From positions 1-64,000 of the forward strand of contig DATGQE010000053.1 in assembly GCA_035304345.1 (NCBI GenBank): DNA of 64,000 nt, read 5' to 3'. The stretch comes from IDS-8 sp035304345 (lineage in GTDB: Bacteria > Pseudomonadota > Gammaproteobacteria > Steroidobacterales > Woeseiaceae). The translations under genes and the position numbers were made by a program. The stretch's first letter is position 1, and each line of letters begins with the position of its first letter. The notes under the pieces are model-generated. The model was not told where the DNA came from. It was given only the letters and a program-made list of their open reading frames with translations, and ran no database searches. Positions 24,070-37,063 of this stretch are shown one piece after another.

Positions 24070-25463
24070 AGGCGGAGGACGGTGCCGAGCTTCGGGCGGT
24101 GAACCTCGGCGCCGTAGCGCTCGCGGAGCGCGCCGGCGAGCGCGCCACGGGCGTGCTCCTCGCCGTGCACGAGGTGCACGGGCGGGCGGCCGTTGAAGGC
24201 GCCGTACCACTCGAGCAGGCCCGACTGGCCGGCGTGCGCGGAGAGCCCGCCGACGGTATGGATGCGCGCCTGCACGCGGATGGCCTCCTGCCACAGGCGC
24301 ACGTACTCCGCACCGTCCACCAGCTTGCGCCCGAGCGTGCCCTCCGCCTGGTAACCGACCAGCACGACGTGACACTCCGGCCGCCACAGGTTGTGCTTCA
24401 GGTGGTGCAGGATGCGCCCGCCGTTGCACATGCCGCTGCCGGCGATCACGATGGCGCCGGAGCTGATGTCGTTGATGCGCATCGAGTCGGCGGCCGTGCG
24501 GGACGCCTCGATGTTCGGCAGGATCGGCTTTTTGTCGGCAGGATCGAAGAGCTTCGCCGAGTACAGGTGCCGGTACTGGGCGTACACGCGCGTCGCGTCG
24601 ATCGCCATGGGGCTGTCGAGGAACACGCGCCAGCGCCCGATCTGCCACTCGTCGAAATGCTGCGCCATCAGGTACAGCAGGTCCTGGCTGCGGCCGACCG
24701 CGAACGCGGGGATCAGGACGTTGCCACCGTGCTCCGCGGCTTCCAGGAAGATGCCCTTCAGCTCCTCGAGCGTCTCGGCAAAGGGCCGGTGGTCGCGATC
24801 CCCGTACGTGCTCTCCATCAGCACGACGTCCGCGTCCGGGATGCGTGTCGGCTCGTCCATGACCGGCGCTTCCCGGAAGCCGAGATCGCCGCTGAACACG
24901 AGCTTTCGCGTCCCGCCGTTACCGCTGATCCAGACCTCGACGATCGCCGACCCCAGGATGTGCCCGGCGTCCGACAGCCGGATCTCGATGCCCGGCAGGA
25001 TCTCGCGTCGCTCGTCGTAGGGCACGCTCCGGAACAACCCGAGCGCCGCCTCCGCGTCTGCGCGGGTGTACAGCGGCTGGATCGGCGGCAGCCCCTTGCG
25101 GGCTCGCTTGACGTTCTCGTACTCGGCGTCCCGCTCGTGCAGGTACGCCGAGTCGAGCAGCATGATGTCGCACAGTGCGCGGGTCGCATCGTGCGTGTAC
25201 ACGGGTCCGCGGTAGCCCTGGCGCCAGAGCAGGGGCAACCGGCCCGAATGATCGATGTGAGCATGGCTCAGCACCACGGCGTCGATCCGGTCGAGCGGCA
25301 GCGGCTCGCGGTTGCGCTCCTCCTCCTGGCGGGTGCCCTGCACCTGCCCGCACTCGAGCAGCAGGCGCGCCCGCGGCGTTTCGAGCAGGTAACACGAGCC
25401 CGTGACGTGGCCGGCGGCGCCGAGGAAAGTCAGCGTCGCCTCGTGCCTTCTGGCGCGTTTCAT
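24066..25463 (-). CDS. Beta-CASP metallo-beta-lactamase-fold nuclease
   Basis: The 465-residue protein begins TLTFLGAAGHVTGSCYLLE and carries the zinc motif SHAHIDHSG (about residues 65-73). Further metal ligands lie in DAGHILGSA and FSGDLGFREAPVMDEP. The beta-CASP insert and motifs ESTYGDRDH, GSGMCNGGRILHHL and GGLSAHAGQSGLLEW are those of the RNA-processing branch (CPSF73/Ysh1-like), which cuts RNA endo- or exonucleolytically. In bacteria these proteins are usually soluble and of unclear physiological role. Complete and normal in length. It is convergent with the ABC exporter and precedes the TonB receptor/SAM hydrolase pair by reading direction. Confidence 0.93.
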   Translation of the reverse strand: MKRARRHEATLTFLGAAGHVTGSCYLLETPRARLLLECGQVQGTRQEEERNREPLPLDRIDAVVLSHAHIDHSGRLPLLWRQGYRGPVYTHDATRALCDIMLLDSAYLHERDAEYENVKRARKGLPPIQPLYTRADAEAALGLFRSVPYDERREILPGIEIRLSDAGHILGSAIVEVWISGNGGTRKLVFSGDLGFREAPVMDEPTRIPDADVVLMESTYGDRDHRPFAETLEELKGIFLEAAEHGGNVLIPAFAVGRSQDLLYLMAQHFDEWQIGRWRVFLDSPMAIDATRVYAQYRHLYSAKLFDPADKKPILPNIEASRTAADSMRINDISSGAIVIAGSGMCNGGRILHHLKHNLWRPECHVVLVGYQAEGTLGRKLVDGAEYVRLWQEAIRVQARIHTVGGLSAHAGQSGLLEWYGAFNGRPPVHLVHGEEHARGALAGALRERYGAEVHRPKLGTVLRL

Positions 25464-25479
25464 CCGTCGCCCTGCGCCC

Positions 25480-27802
<2,323 letters not shown>

Positions 27803-27813
<11 letters not shown>

Positions 27814-28705
27814 CGTCGCTCCTGATCTCGATCGTCCAGCCGGCGCCCGAGCCGATACCGTGCTCCTCCGCGAAGCTGCCCTGGTTGATGGCAAGAGACA
27901 CGTTGCCGAGGCTGTTGAGATAAAGCAGCGGCTCCCCTTGGGCGACGGAACCGAAGGTCGGGTGATAGGGCACGCTTCCCGTGTACACGGGCTTGCCCTC
28001 GTGCCGGATGACGACGCGGGCGCGCTCACCGACGGCGAGCCCCAGGCGCGCAAACGTCTCCCGGTCGATGTTCGTCCACACGTTGCCGTAGCGGACGTCG
28101 AGCAACGGGATGTGCCCGCGCAGCACGCCGTCCTCCCAGGCCGCCTCCTGGTGAGGAATCGTGACGACCCTGGCCGGCAGCGAGCGACCCACCTCCTCGA
28201 ACGTGATCACGCCTGCCGCGAGCCTGGCGCCGGTATACGCGTAGACGTCGCGGCCGTGAAACGTGTACGACTGTTCGGAGCCGGCGCGGCGGTTCACCGC
28301 CTCGTCGATCTCCCGCACGGCATCGATCCCGAGCTCCTTCGCCACGAAGGTGAGGGTTCCGTTGTCGGGCGTGACGAAGTAATGGCCGGATTTCGAGCGC
28401 ATCACGATCGACTTGCGGTCGGTGCCGACGCCCGGATCGACGACGGAAACGAACACCGTGCCGCGCGGCCAGTAAGGCGCGGCCTGGGCGAGCCGGAGCG
28501 CGCCTTCCCAGATGTCGTACGGGGGGATCTCGTGCGTGAGGTCGTGGATCGCGACGTCGGTGGACACGCTCGCCGCGACGCCCTTCATCGCGGCGACCGC
28601 GCCGTCGCGCGTGCCGAAATCGGACTGCAGCACGAGCGGGCCCTCCGCCCGCACCACGGCGGGCAGCGCCAGGACGGCGGCCAGGAGAAGCAGGACAGGA
28701 CGCAT
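27803..28705 (-). CDS. Exported S-adenosylmethionine hydrolase/halogenase-family protein (DUF62)
   Basis: The 300-residue protein has a cleavable signal peptide (MRPVLLLLAAVLALPAVVRA), then the DUF62 fold: LQSDFGTRDGAVAAMKGV, HDLTHEIPPYDIWEGA, VFVSVVDPGVGTDRK, YFVTPDNGTLTFV and, in the C-terminal domain, YLNSLGNVSLAINQGSFA. Characterised relatives split SAM into adenosine and methionine with hydroxide, or use halide as chlorinase and fluorinase. The conserved Asp residues of SDFG and DPGVG are present. Export is unusual for an enzyme of an intracellular cofactor and suggests an external nucleoside-like substrate. A G-rich Shine-Dalgarno precedes the ATG. The gene overlaps the TonB receptor downstream. 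Confidence 0.9.
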
Positions 28706-28795
28706 CGAACCCCCGCACGGACGCGGAACGCCTTTTCATCCTAGCGCAGCACCGGCACCGCGGAAATCGCCGCGATGCCGGCGCAGCCTCCTGCC

Positions 28796-29350
28796 CTACT
28801 CGGCCGGATCGAAATGCTCGCAGGTCACTTCCGGGTTCCAGTCGACGAACATGCCGTGGGGGTTCTCCTCGAACGCCCAGACGTGCAGCTCGTAGAACGC
28901 CGGCAGCCCGAGGCGATTGGGCTCGCCGATGAGGTGGAAGTGCTGCCCCTCGAGCACCGGGGGGGCATCGTTCGCGGCATCCCAGTCCTCCGCGAACACG
29001 AGGTACTCGACCGCGATGAGCTTGAACTCGCCGTTCGGCCGCGGCTCGTAGACGATCAGCTCCGGCTGCGTGGCGTCGAGCGCGCCGTCGGCCAGGAGCG
29101 CTTCGTTCGCGAAGTGCACGCCCATGGCGCCCTCCTCGGGCCCGCTCACGCAGCTCGGCAGCGGCACGTAGCCGTCTTCCATGGCGGCGGAGGGATCGCT
29201 GTAGCGGCTTGCGGAATCGAGCACGGTGGCAACGAGACCCATGGGCGGCACGTCGTCATCGTCGTCGTCGTCCTGGGCGACGGCGGACGGGCCGGCGAGC
29301 AGGACGGGCAGCGAAGCGGAGAACAACAACGAACGAAACACGAGTTTCAT
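28796..29350 (-). CDS. Secreted conserved protein of unknown function with an Asp-rich start
   Basis: From the ATG at 29350 (GGGAG seven bases upstream) the protein is 184 residues; the frame upstream of it is not coding. A signal peptide (LVFRSLLFSASLPVLLAGPSAVA) is followed by QDDDDDDD, then a single globular domain with SRYSDPSAAMEDGYVPLPSCVSGPEEGAMGVHF, ELIVYEPRPNGEFKLIAVEYLVF and HVWAFEENPHGMFVDWNPEVTCEH. Two Cys residues could form a disulfide. I have the impression of similar proteins in many soil bacteria but know no function. The His and Asp/Glu residues near the C-terminus could bind metal; that is a guess. It precedes the SAM hydrolase pair on the same strand by about 90 bases when read downstream. 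Confidence 0.8.
   Translation of the reverse strand: MKLVFRSLLFSASLPVLLAGPSAVAQDDDDDDDVPPMGLVATVLDSASRYSDPSAAMEDGYVPLPSCVSGPEEGAMGVHFANEALLADGALDATQPELIVYEPRPNGEFKLIAVEYLVFAEDWDAANDAPPVLEGQHFHLIGEPNRLGLPAFYELHVWAFEENPHGMFVDWNPEVTCEHFDPAE
29252..29272 (-). repeat. Trinucleotide tract encoding seven consecutive aspartates
   Basis: Seven GAC/GAT codons in a row just after the signal peptide of the secreted 28.8-29.35-kb protein. Slippage here would change the number of Asp residues in frame. Confidence 0.7.
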
Positions 29351-29610
29351 GGCATTACTCCCGAAGCGAAGGATGGGGGAAGAACGTCTGGCTGGCCGAC
29401 ACGGGCATGGAGGGAATGGCGTCGCCCCCGGGGGTTGCGTCGCGGGGGCAGCACGCACGGCAAGCGCGCGCCTGCTGGCGACGACGGGGCAGTAACGCCG
29501 GATGCTTGCGGCCGGCCGGCCGAGGGGTACTGCAAGGGTCTTGCATTCGGAGTGTAGCAGCGGGCGCGGAATACGCGAGCGAGAGGACCTGGGCTCGAAC
29601 CGGGATGGCA

Positions 29611-29647
29611 CGGGCCCGGCGACCGGGGGCGCGGGCCCGGCGACCGG
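29611..29647. repeat. Two-copy direct repeat, period 21
   Basis: CGGGCCCGGCGACCGG occurs at 29611-29626 and again at 29632-29647, separated by five bases. Confidence 0.75.
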
Positions 29648-29730
29648 TGGCATCGGCTTGCCGGGCCAGGCGCACCACCCCGGCCGTAACCGCCGCGGGG
29701 GCGCGTTGCGACGGCTGGCACGATGGCCCC

Positions 29731-29754
29731 GCAGGAGCGAGCGTCGCTCGCGAG
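29731..29754 (+). repeat. REP-like element (plus orientation)
   Basis: GCAGGAGCGAGC followed by GTC and GCTCGCGAG: a stem of GCGAGC/GCTCGC behind a G(C/T)AGGAG head, as in proteobacterial REP sequences. An inverted copy lies about 100 bases downstream. Confidence 0.6.
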
Positions 29755-29851
29755 CGAACGCGCCAGCGAGGTGGGGCGGCGATGGAGCGGCGGGTGGGGG
29801 CCCTCTCGGCCGCGTGCGAGGCCCAGGCTGGCGAGCCCGGACTACAGCCGG

Positions 29852-29876
29852 TCGCGAGCGCTGCTCGTTTCTACAG
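29852..29876 (-). repeat. REP-like element (minus orientation)
   Basis: Read on the minus strand it is CTGTAGAAACGAGC, then AGC, then GCTCGCGA, matching the 29731 element and the GTAGGAGC copies elsewhere. Its TAG is the stop codon of the acylase gene. With the 29731 copy it forms an inverted pair (BIME-like). Confidence 0.6.
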
Positions 29877-32287
29877 GGGCGGGACGGTCAGGCGCAGCGG
29901 CTCGCCCACGGTGGCGGCGGCGACGTCTTCGCGGTGGAAGGGCAGCGGCAGCCATTCCTCCTCGACGTACAGCGCGAGCTGGTCGAAGGCGTGCGGGGAG
30001 GACGCGTGCGGCGACTGCCCGTAGGTCAGGATGGCCTCGGCCACCGGGCCACGGTCGTCGAAGGTCACGGCCTGGATGTAGCTGCTGCCCCACTCGACCT
30101 CGTAGCCGCCGGCCGTGAGCGCGGCCGGGCGCGTCTCGAGCTTGTTCAGCACGCCCTCGAATTCCGGGCCGCCGTGCAGCCCGACCGGGCCGTCCGGGAA
30201 CGTCTTGTGCTGCACGTCGCCGAGGCGCGCGTCGAGGCCGAACCCGGCGCCGCGCACGGTGGCGACGGCACCGTCGAGCGCCGCCAGCAGGCGCTCGCGC
30301 ACCGCCGGGTCCTGCGTGTTGAGGCCTGCCGGCGTGACCTCCGGCCGGGCAGGATCGAACGGCACGCGCCACACGTTCCCGATGCCGCGCGCAACGCGCC
30401 ACCACTCGCGGAACAGGTGTGCGCCGCGGGAATCGAGCTCCGCGCGGCGATCCCAGGCGGCGAGCACGTCGCAGGCGTCCCGCCGTGCGCCGCTCTCGTC
30501 CGCGCACAGCGCCAGCAGGTCGTCCAGGACCACCTCCGCCGCGTGGTTGCGGTTCGCGAACAGCATCGCCTGCACTTCCCCGATGCCGACCCTGCCGTGA
30601 TCCGCGATGCCGTCCGAGCCCGCGAGGCGCTCGCGGATCGTACGGAGCCCGGATCGGGTGCGCAGGCTCTGCCGCTGGTCGACGCCGCCGATCAGCGGCG
30701 AGAACGCCGGCCAGTCGATGTCCGGATTGCTGAGCCAGAAGCTGTCGTTGCTGTTCTGCACCCAGTCGCGGCGCACGGCCACCGGCGTACGCTCAATGGG
30801 GATGAGCCCCGGGACGGGCGAGGCGGGATCGCGCCGCCAGTCGCAGTCGGAGCGCGAGCCGTCCAGCACCACGAGCCCTGCCGCATCGAACAGCGCCGCG
30901 GCGCGATCCGACGGGCGGCAACGCGCGAGATGCTCCGCGTCCACGTCGGGCACGGCGGCCACGTCGGCGTACAGCACGGAGCCGTGCCGGTCCGCGGCGA
31001 TCGTGTTCACCCACGGCACGCCGAGCCGGCCGAGCACCGTTCGCATCGCCCCGACGCCGTCGGCCCGATTGAAGCCGATCCAGATCTCGATCGCGCGCAG
31101 GTTGCGCGTGTTCACGTCCTTGAGCGCGTAGGCCCGGGTGTCGCTCCAGTTCAGGCCCGCGTCGGGCATGACGATCACCGGGCCGTAACGCGTCTTCCAG
31201 ACGGTGTGCTCGCGCTCGACGAGCGTGCCGTCCCCGGTTCGCACCTCGTAGGTCACGTGCCCGGGCTGCATCGCCACCCGCTCGCCATCCACGACGTACG
31301 CCGTGGGCTCGCCCGGCACGAGCTCGAGCTCGTGCAGCGTGAAGCGTTTGCCGGTGGAGACGGTGTGCGTCCAGGCAACGTCGGCGTTGAAGCCGATCTG
31401 CACGACCGGGCTGTGGCCGATGGCGGCGCCCATCACGTCGAGGGTGCCCGGGATCGTCAGGTGCATCTGCCAGAAGCGGTTGACGCCCTCCCACGGGAAA
31501 TGCGGGTTGCCGAGCATCACCCCGCGCCCGTTGTCCGTGACCTCCGCGCCAAAGGCCCAGCCGTTGGAGCCGAGCCGCGGCTCGTCGAAGCCGTAACGCT
31601 CGAGCGCGCGTACGGCCGCGGCCACGTCGGGGGGCGGCTCCAGCGTCGCCTCGCCCGACGGCGGAGCCGCGCCGAACATCGCATCAGCGAACAGCGCGAT
31701 CCCGAGCTGCACCATCGTCAGCTCCTGCATGCGGAGGTAATCCGCGGCCGTCATCGGCCGTACCCACGGCTGCCCCGCGCATTCCGCGGGGAGGTTCGCG
31801 CCGTGATCCTCGAGGAAGCGGTTGTAGCCCGCGACGTAGCCGCGCATGAGCTGCTGGGCCTCGTCGCCCAGCGCCGCCTGCGCCCGCGCGAGCGCGGCAT
31901 CGTCCATGTGCGCGCGGACGAACGTGTCGATGACGGCGTTCGGCAGCGGCCTGAGCCCCAGCAGGCCCCGCGCTTCCGGCCCGAACCACGCGGAGCGCTC
32001 GCCGCGGATCGTGACGAGGTGGTCGGCCGTCTGGCACACGTTGTCCTCGGCATGCGCGTACGCGACGCCGTAGGCGAGCGAGGCGTAATCCGGCGCTTCG
32101 ATGTGCGCGATCCCGTACGGGGTTCGCCGGACCTCGACGACGGCGTGCGCCGACCCGGTCCCCGCTGCCGCCGGCGCAGCGGTCGCGGGTGCGGCGGCGT
32201 CGGGGACCGCCGTGCAGCCGGCCAGCGCGGCGGCGAGCGCGGCCAGCGCGGCGGCGATGTGCCGCGCGCCCATCGCGTGCCGGGCCC

Positions 32288-32291
<4 letters not shown>
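29871..32291 (-). CDS. Penicillin-acylase-family Ntn hydrolase (N-acyl-amide/AHL acylase-like)
   Basis: The 806-residue precursor has a lipoprotein-type signal (ALAALAAALAGC, Cys near residue 26) and an Ala/Pro linker. The alpha subunit follows (VEVRRTPYGIAHIEAPDYASLAYGVAYAHAEDN). The autocleavage site is at LGSNGWAFG, where Ser near residue 240 would become the N-terminal nucleophile of the beta subunit. Beta-subunit landmarks VMLGNPHFPWEG, WTHTVSTGKRF and QNSNDSFWLSNP are present. Relatives deacylate penicillins, acyl-homoserine lactones, aculeacin and lipopeptides in the periplasm. The start is a GTG overlapping the TonB receptor stop (GTGA); an ATG six codons later is an alternative. The pairing with a TonB receptor suggests an imported amide substrate. 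Confidence 0.93.
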
Positions 32292-34660
<2,369 letters not shown>

Positions 34661-34688
34661 TTGCTCCCCCACAGGCCACCGCTACAAT
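34661..34688 (+). promoter_or_regulatory. Promoter of the GntR regulator
   Basis: TTGCTC (34661-34666), a 16-base spacer and TACAAT (34683-34688) make a recognisable sigma-70 promoter reading toward the GntR gene. It begins immediately next to the TonB receptor start codon. Confidence 0.5.
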
Positions 34689-34695
34689 GGCAAAA

Positions 34696-34706
34696 TGGTA
34701 TTACCA
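34696..34706. promoter_or_regulatory. Candidate FadR-type GntR operator
   Basis: TGGTATTACCA is a perfect palindrome (TGGT-N3-ACCA) matching the general form of FadR-subfamily operators. It lies eight bases after the -10 box and 37 bases before the GntR start, between divergent operons, where binding could control both the regulator and the receptor/acylase operon. Confidence 0.62.
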
Positions 34707-34742
34707 GTCGTTCGCAAGAGTCAACGTGGCGGGGGCACACTC

Positions 34743-35477
34743 ATGACCGACCGGCCGCTCAACATCGAGCCCCTGGTGCCGCGCGAGGCGCTGGCCGAGC
34801 AGATCGTGCGCCAGATCGCGGACCTCATCAAACGCGGGGAGCTGAAGCCGGGAGACCGGCTGCCCGCCGAGCGCGTGCTCGCGGCGAAGTTCAGGGTCGG
34901 CCGCCCGACGCTGCGGGAGGCGCTGCGGGCGCTCAAGCTGCTTGGCGTGCTCGACATCCGCCATGGCGGCGGCGTGTTCGTCTCCGAGCTGCAGCCCGAT
35001 ACCCTGCTCGGGCCCTTGCACTCGTTCCTGGCGCTGGACCGGCACGACATCGCCACCGTGCTCGAGGCGCGCCGCGTCATCGAGGGCGCGATCCTCTCGT
35101 TCGTCGCACCCCGCGTGGATGCGGCGATGATCGGGAAGCTGGAGGCAAACCTCGAGCGGTTCGCCGCCTGCGTGGACGCCGCGGCCGGGGAAGTCGACAT
35201 GGCGGTCATCAACGAGCTCGCCGAGGAGTTCCGCGACATCATCGAGAGCGCGGTCGACAATCCCATCCTCACCCGCGCCGTGACGAGCCTCGACATCCTG
35301 AGCACGGCGATGCGCTACCGCATCGCGGAAAGCGGCTCGCTCGAGCGCCTGCTCGACAACCATCGCCGGATCGTGGACGCGCTAAGAACCCGCGACCCTG
35401 GCGCCGCCCGGGCCGCGCTGGAAGCGCACCTGGACTACCTGTCCGAGCTCTGCGACGTGCAGCCGCGCCGTGAGTAG
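34743..35477 (+). CDS. GntR-family transcriptional regulator, FadR/FCD type
   Basis: From the ATG at 34743 (GGGGG upstream) the protein is 244 residues. The winged helix-turn-helix is LKPGDRLPAERVLAAKFRVGRPTLREALRALKLLGVLDIRHGGGVFV. The FCD domain shows VLEARRVIEGAILSFVAPRVD, EFRDIIESAVDNPIL and DNHRRIVDALRTRD; the usual FHxxI helix is changed here to FRDII, so one metal ligand may be missing. It is divergent from the TonB receptor/acylase operon, overlaps the dipeptidase by eight bases, and has a palindromic operator in its promoter region. Likely controls both units in response to a product of the acylase or dipeptidase. Confidence 0.92.
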   Translation: MTDRPLNIEPLVPREALAEQIVRQIADLIKRGELKPGDRLPAERVLAAKFRVGRPTLREALRALKLLGVLDIRHGGGVFVSELQPDTLLGPLHSFLALDRHDIATVLEARRVIEGAILSFVAPRVDAAMIGKLEANLERFAACVDAAAGEVDMAVINELAEEFRDIIESAVDNPILTRAVTSLDILSTAMRYRIAESGSLERLLDNHRRIVDALRTRDPGAARAALEAHLDYLSELCDVQPRRE

Positions 35478-36621
35478 GTTCACGCGGCGGGTAGCGCTCA
35501 TGGGAGGGATTGCGGCCGGCATCGCCGCCGCATCGGGCGCCCTCGTCTGGCCGCGGCTGCGCAAGCCTCCTCTCGGCATGGACATCCCGCCGGCGCTCGT
35601 CGAGCGCGGCGCGGCCCTCGTGCGCGAGCACCCGGTCGTCGACGTCCACGCGCATCCCGGCCGCTCGTTTCTCGCCGGGGCGGAGCCGGACAACCTGCTG
35701 CTTCGGTTCCTGCGCGACGGCTTCGAGGCCGAGCGCCTGCGGGACATGCAGGCGGCGGGCGTCACGGGCGGCCTGCTGGCGCTCGTGGCGGACTTCGCGG
35801 TACTCGGGTTCGCGCAAGGCGGCCTCACGGTCACGCGCGAGCTCGCGCCGGGCGAGGCGTGGCGCGATTTTCACCGGCAGCTCGCGCGCGTCCGCGGGCT
35901 GGTCGAAGACGGCACCCTGCCGCTCGCCCTCGGCCCGGACGACCTCCGGGCCGCCCACGCGGCGGGGACACCCGCGCTGCTCCTGGCCTCCGAAGGCGCG
36001 GACTTCCTCGAAGGCAGGGCCGAGCGGGTGGCGGAAGCGCATGCGGCCGGGATGCGTGCGATCACGCTCGTGCATTACCGGGTCAACGAGCTCGGCGACG
36101 CGCAGACCTCGCCCCCGGTGCACGGGGGGCTGACGCCTTTCGGCCAGGCGATCGTTCGCGACATGAACCGGCTCGGCATGATCATCGACGTGGCGCACGC
36201 GAGCTTTGCCACCGTGCGGGACGTCGTGGCGGCGTCGGCCGCGCCGGTCCTCTTGTCGCACAGCAACCTGGACACCGGCGCCGCGAGCTCGCCACGCTTC
36301 ATCACGCGCGAGCACGCACTCACCGTGACCGAGGCCGGCGGCGTGATCGGCGCCTGGCCCGCGGGCATCGGCAGCGAATCGCTCGCCGACTTCACCGAGC
36401 AGGTGCTCGCGCTGGTGAACGCCGTGGGCGCCGAGCACGTCGCCATCGGCTCGGACCTCGACGCCAACTACCGGCCCGTGATCACCGACTACGCGGATTT
36501 CCCGCTGCTGGCGGCCGCGCTGCTCCACCGCGGCCTGCCGGAACCGGATGTCGCCCGCGTCCTCGGCGGCAACTTCCTGCGCCTGTTCGAGGACGTGTCT
36601 GCGCGATCGCACGGCGCCTGA
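35470..36621 (+). CDS. Exported membrane dipeptidase (peptidase family M19)
   Basis: The 383-residue protein starts with a GTG that overlaps the GntR stop by eight bases. The N-terminus SRFTRRVALMGGIAAGIAAASG is a Tat-like signal. The TIM-barrel enzyme has the zinc motif VVDVHAHPG (HxH/D), the bridging Glu in LLASEGADFLEG, and the His residues of ITLVHYRVNELGDAQ and APVLLSHSNLD. It ends with VAIGSDLDANYRPV and the conserved VLGGNFLRLFE. M19 enzymes hydrolyse dipeptides, often with a D-amino acid in the second position, and some beta-lactams. Coupling to the regulator and proximity to the acylase suggest the two hydrolases act in sequence on one imported amide or peptide. Confidence 0.92.
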   Translation: MSRFTRRVALMGGIAAGIAAASGALVWPRLRKPPLGMDIPPALVERGAALVREHPVVDVHAHPGRSFLAGAEPDNLLLRFLRDGFEAERLRDMQAAGVTGGLLALVADFAVLGFAQGGLTVTRELAPGEAWRDFHRQLARVRGLVEDGTLPLALGPDDLRAAHAAGTPALLLASEGADFLEGRAERVAEAHAAGMRAITLVHYRVNELGDAQTSPPVHGGLTPFGQAIVRDMNRLGMIIDVAHASFATVRDVVAASAAPVLLSHSNLDTGAASSPRFITREHALTVTEAGGVIGAWPAGIGSESLADFTEQVLALVNAVGAEHVAIGSDLDANYRPVITDYADFPLLAAALLHRGLPEPDVARVLGGNFLRLFEDVSARSHGA

Positions 36622-36753
36622 CGGTCGCGGCAATTTTTCCTGCGCCTTTGTAAATCGTTCAGCCGCTGATCGCACCGCGGGGAATTACCCCCGCAACGCC
36701 CGTGGCATGCAACTTGCACCCCGGCCTTCCGCACGCGAAAAGGAGTTGCAGCG

Positions 36754-37044
36754 ATGGCACAGCAGCAAAGCACCCGGCGAACGGCCGACCACGACACGAT
36801 CCGCAAATGGGCGGAAGAACGGAACGCGCGGCCGACCCGCGTGAAGCGCACCGGAAGCGGCGGCGATCCGGGAATCCTGCGCCTCGATTTTCCCGGCTAC
36901 AGCGGGGAGGAGGAGCTCGAGGAGATCTCCTGGAACGAGTTCTTCCGCAAGTTCGACGAGTCCGACCTCGAGCTGGTGTACCAGGAACGCACCGCGGCAG
37001 GCGAGGTCTCGAATTTCAACAAGCTCGTCCAGCGCCAGCACTAG
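36754..37044 (+). CDS. Small conserved hypothetical protein
   Basis: A 96-residue soluble, charged protein preceded by a strong AAGGAG site ten bases before the ATG. Sequence features are an N-terminal DHDTIRKWAEERNARPTRVKRTG and a C-terminal LRLDFPGYSGEEELEEISWNEFFRKFDESDLELVYQE. I recall similar short proteins in many proteobacteria (DHDxIRKWxExRxGxPAxVKGT... LRIDFPGYSGE). Some databases label them as a carbohydrate enzyme without support. It could be a small DNA- or protein-binding stress protein; function is unknown. It is the first gene of a possible operon with the alcohol dehydrogenase 19 bases downstream. Confidence 0.82.
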   Translation: MAQQQSTRRTADHDTIRKWAEERNARPTRVKRTGSGGDPGILRLDFPGYSGEEELEEISWNEFFRKFDESDLELVYQERTAAGEVSNFNKLVQRQH

Positions 37045-37063
37045 CCGGCGGCTGACGCATCCC

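Larger units (their letters stand above)
29351..29870. other. Non-coding 520-base stretch with two REP-like elements and a 21-base tandem repeat
   Basis: No convincing gene is present: the open frames here are short, Arg/Pro-rich and lack ribosome-binding sites. The stretch separates two minus-strand genes. It holds a 16-base sequence repeated with a 21-base period (29611-29647) and an inverted pair of REP-like elements (29731-29754 and 29852-29876). Confidence 0.6.

Noticed and set aside
36754..37044. Calling the 96-residue protein a glucan-branching enzyme
   Set aside because: It is far too short and has no glycoside hydrolase motif; the name sometimes attached to such proteins appears to be an annotation error.
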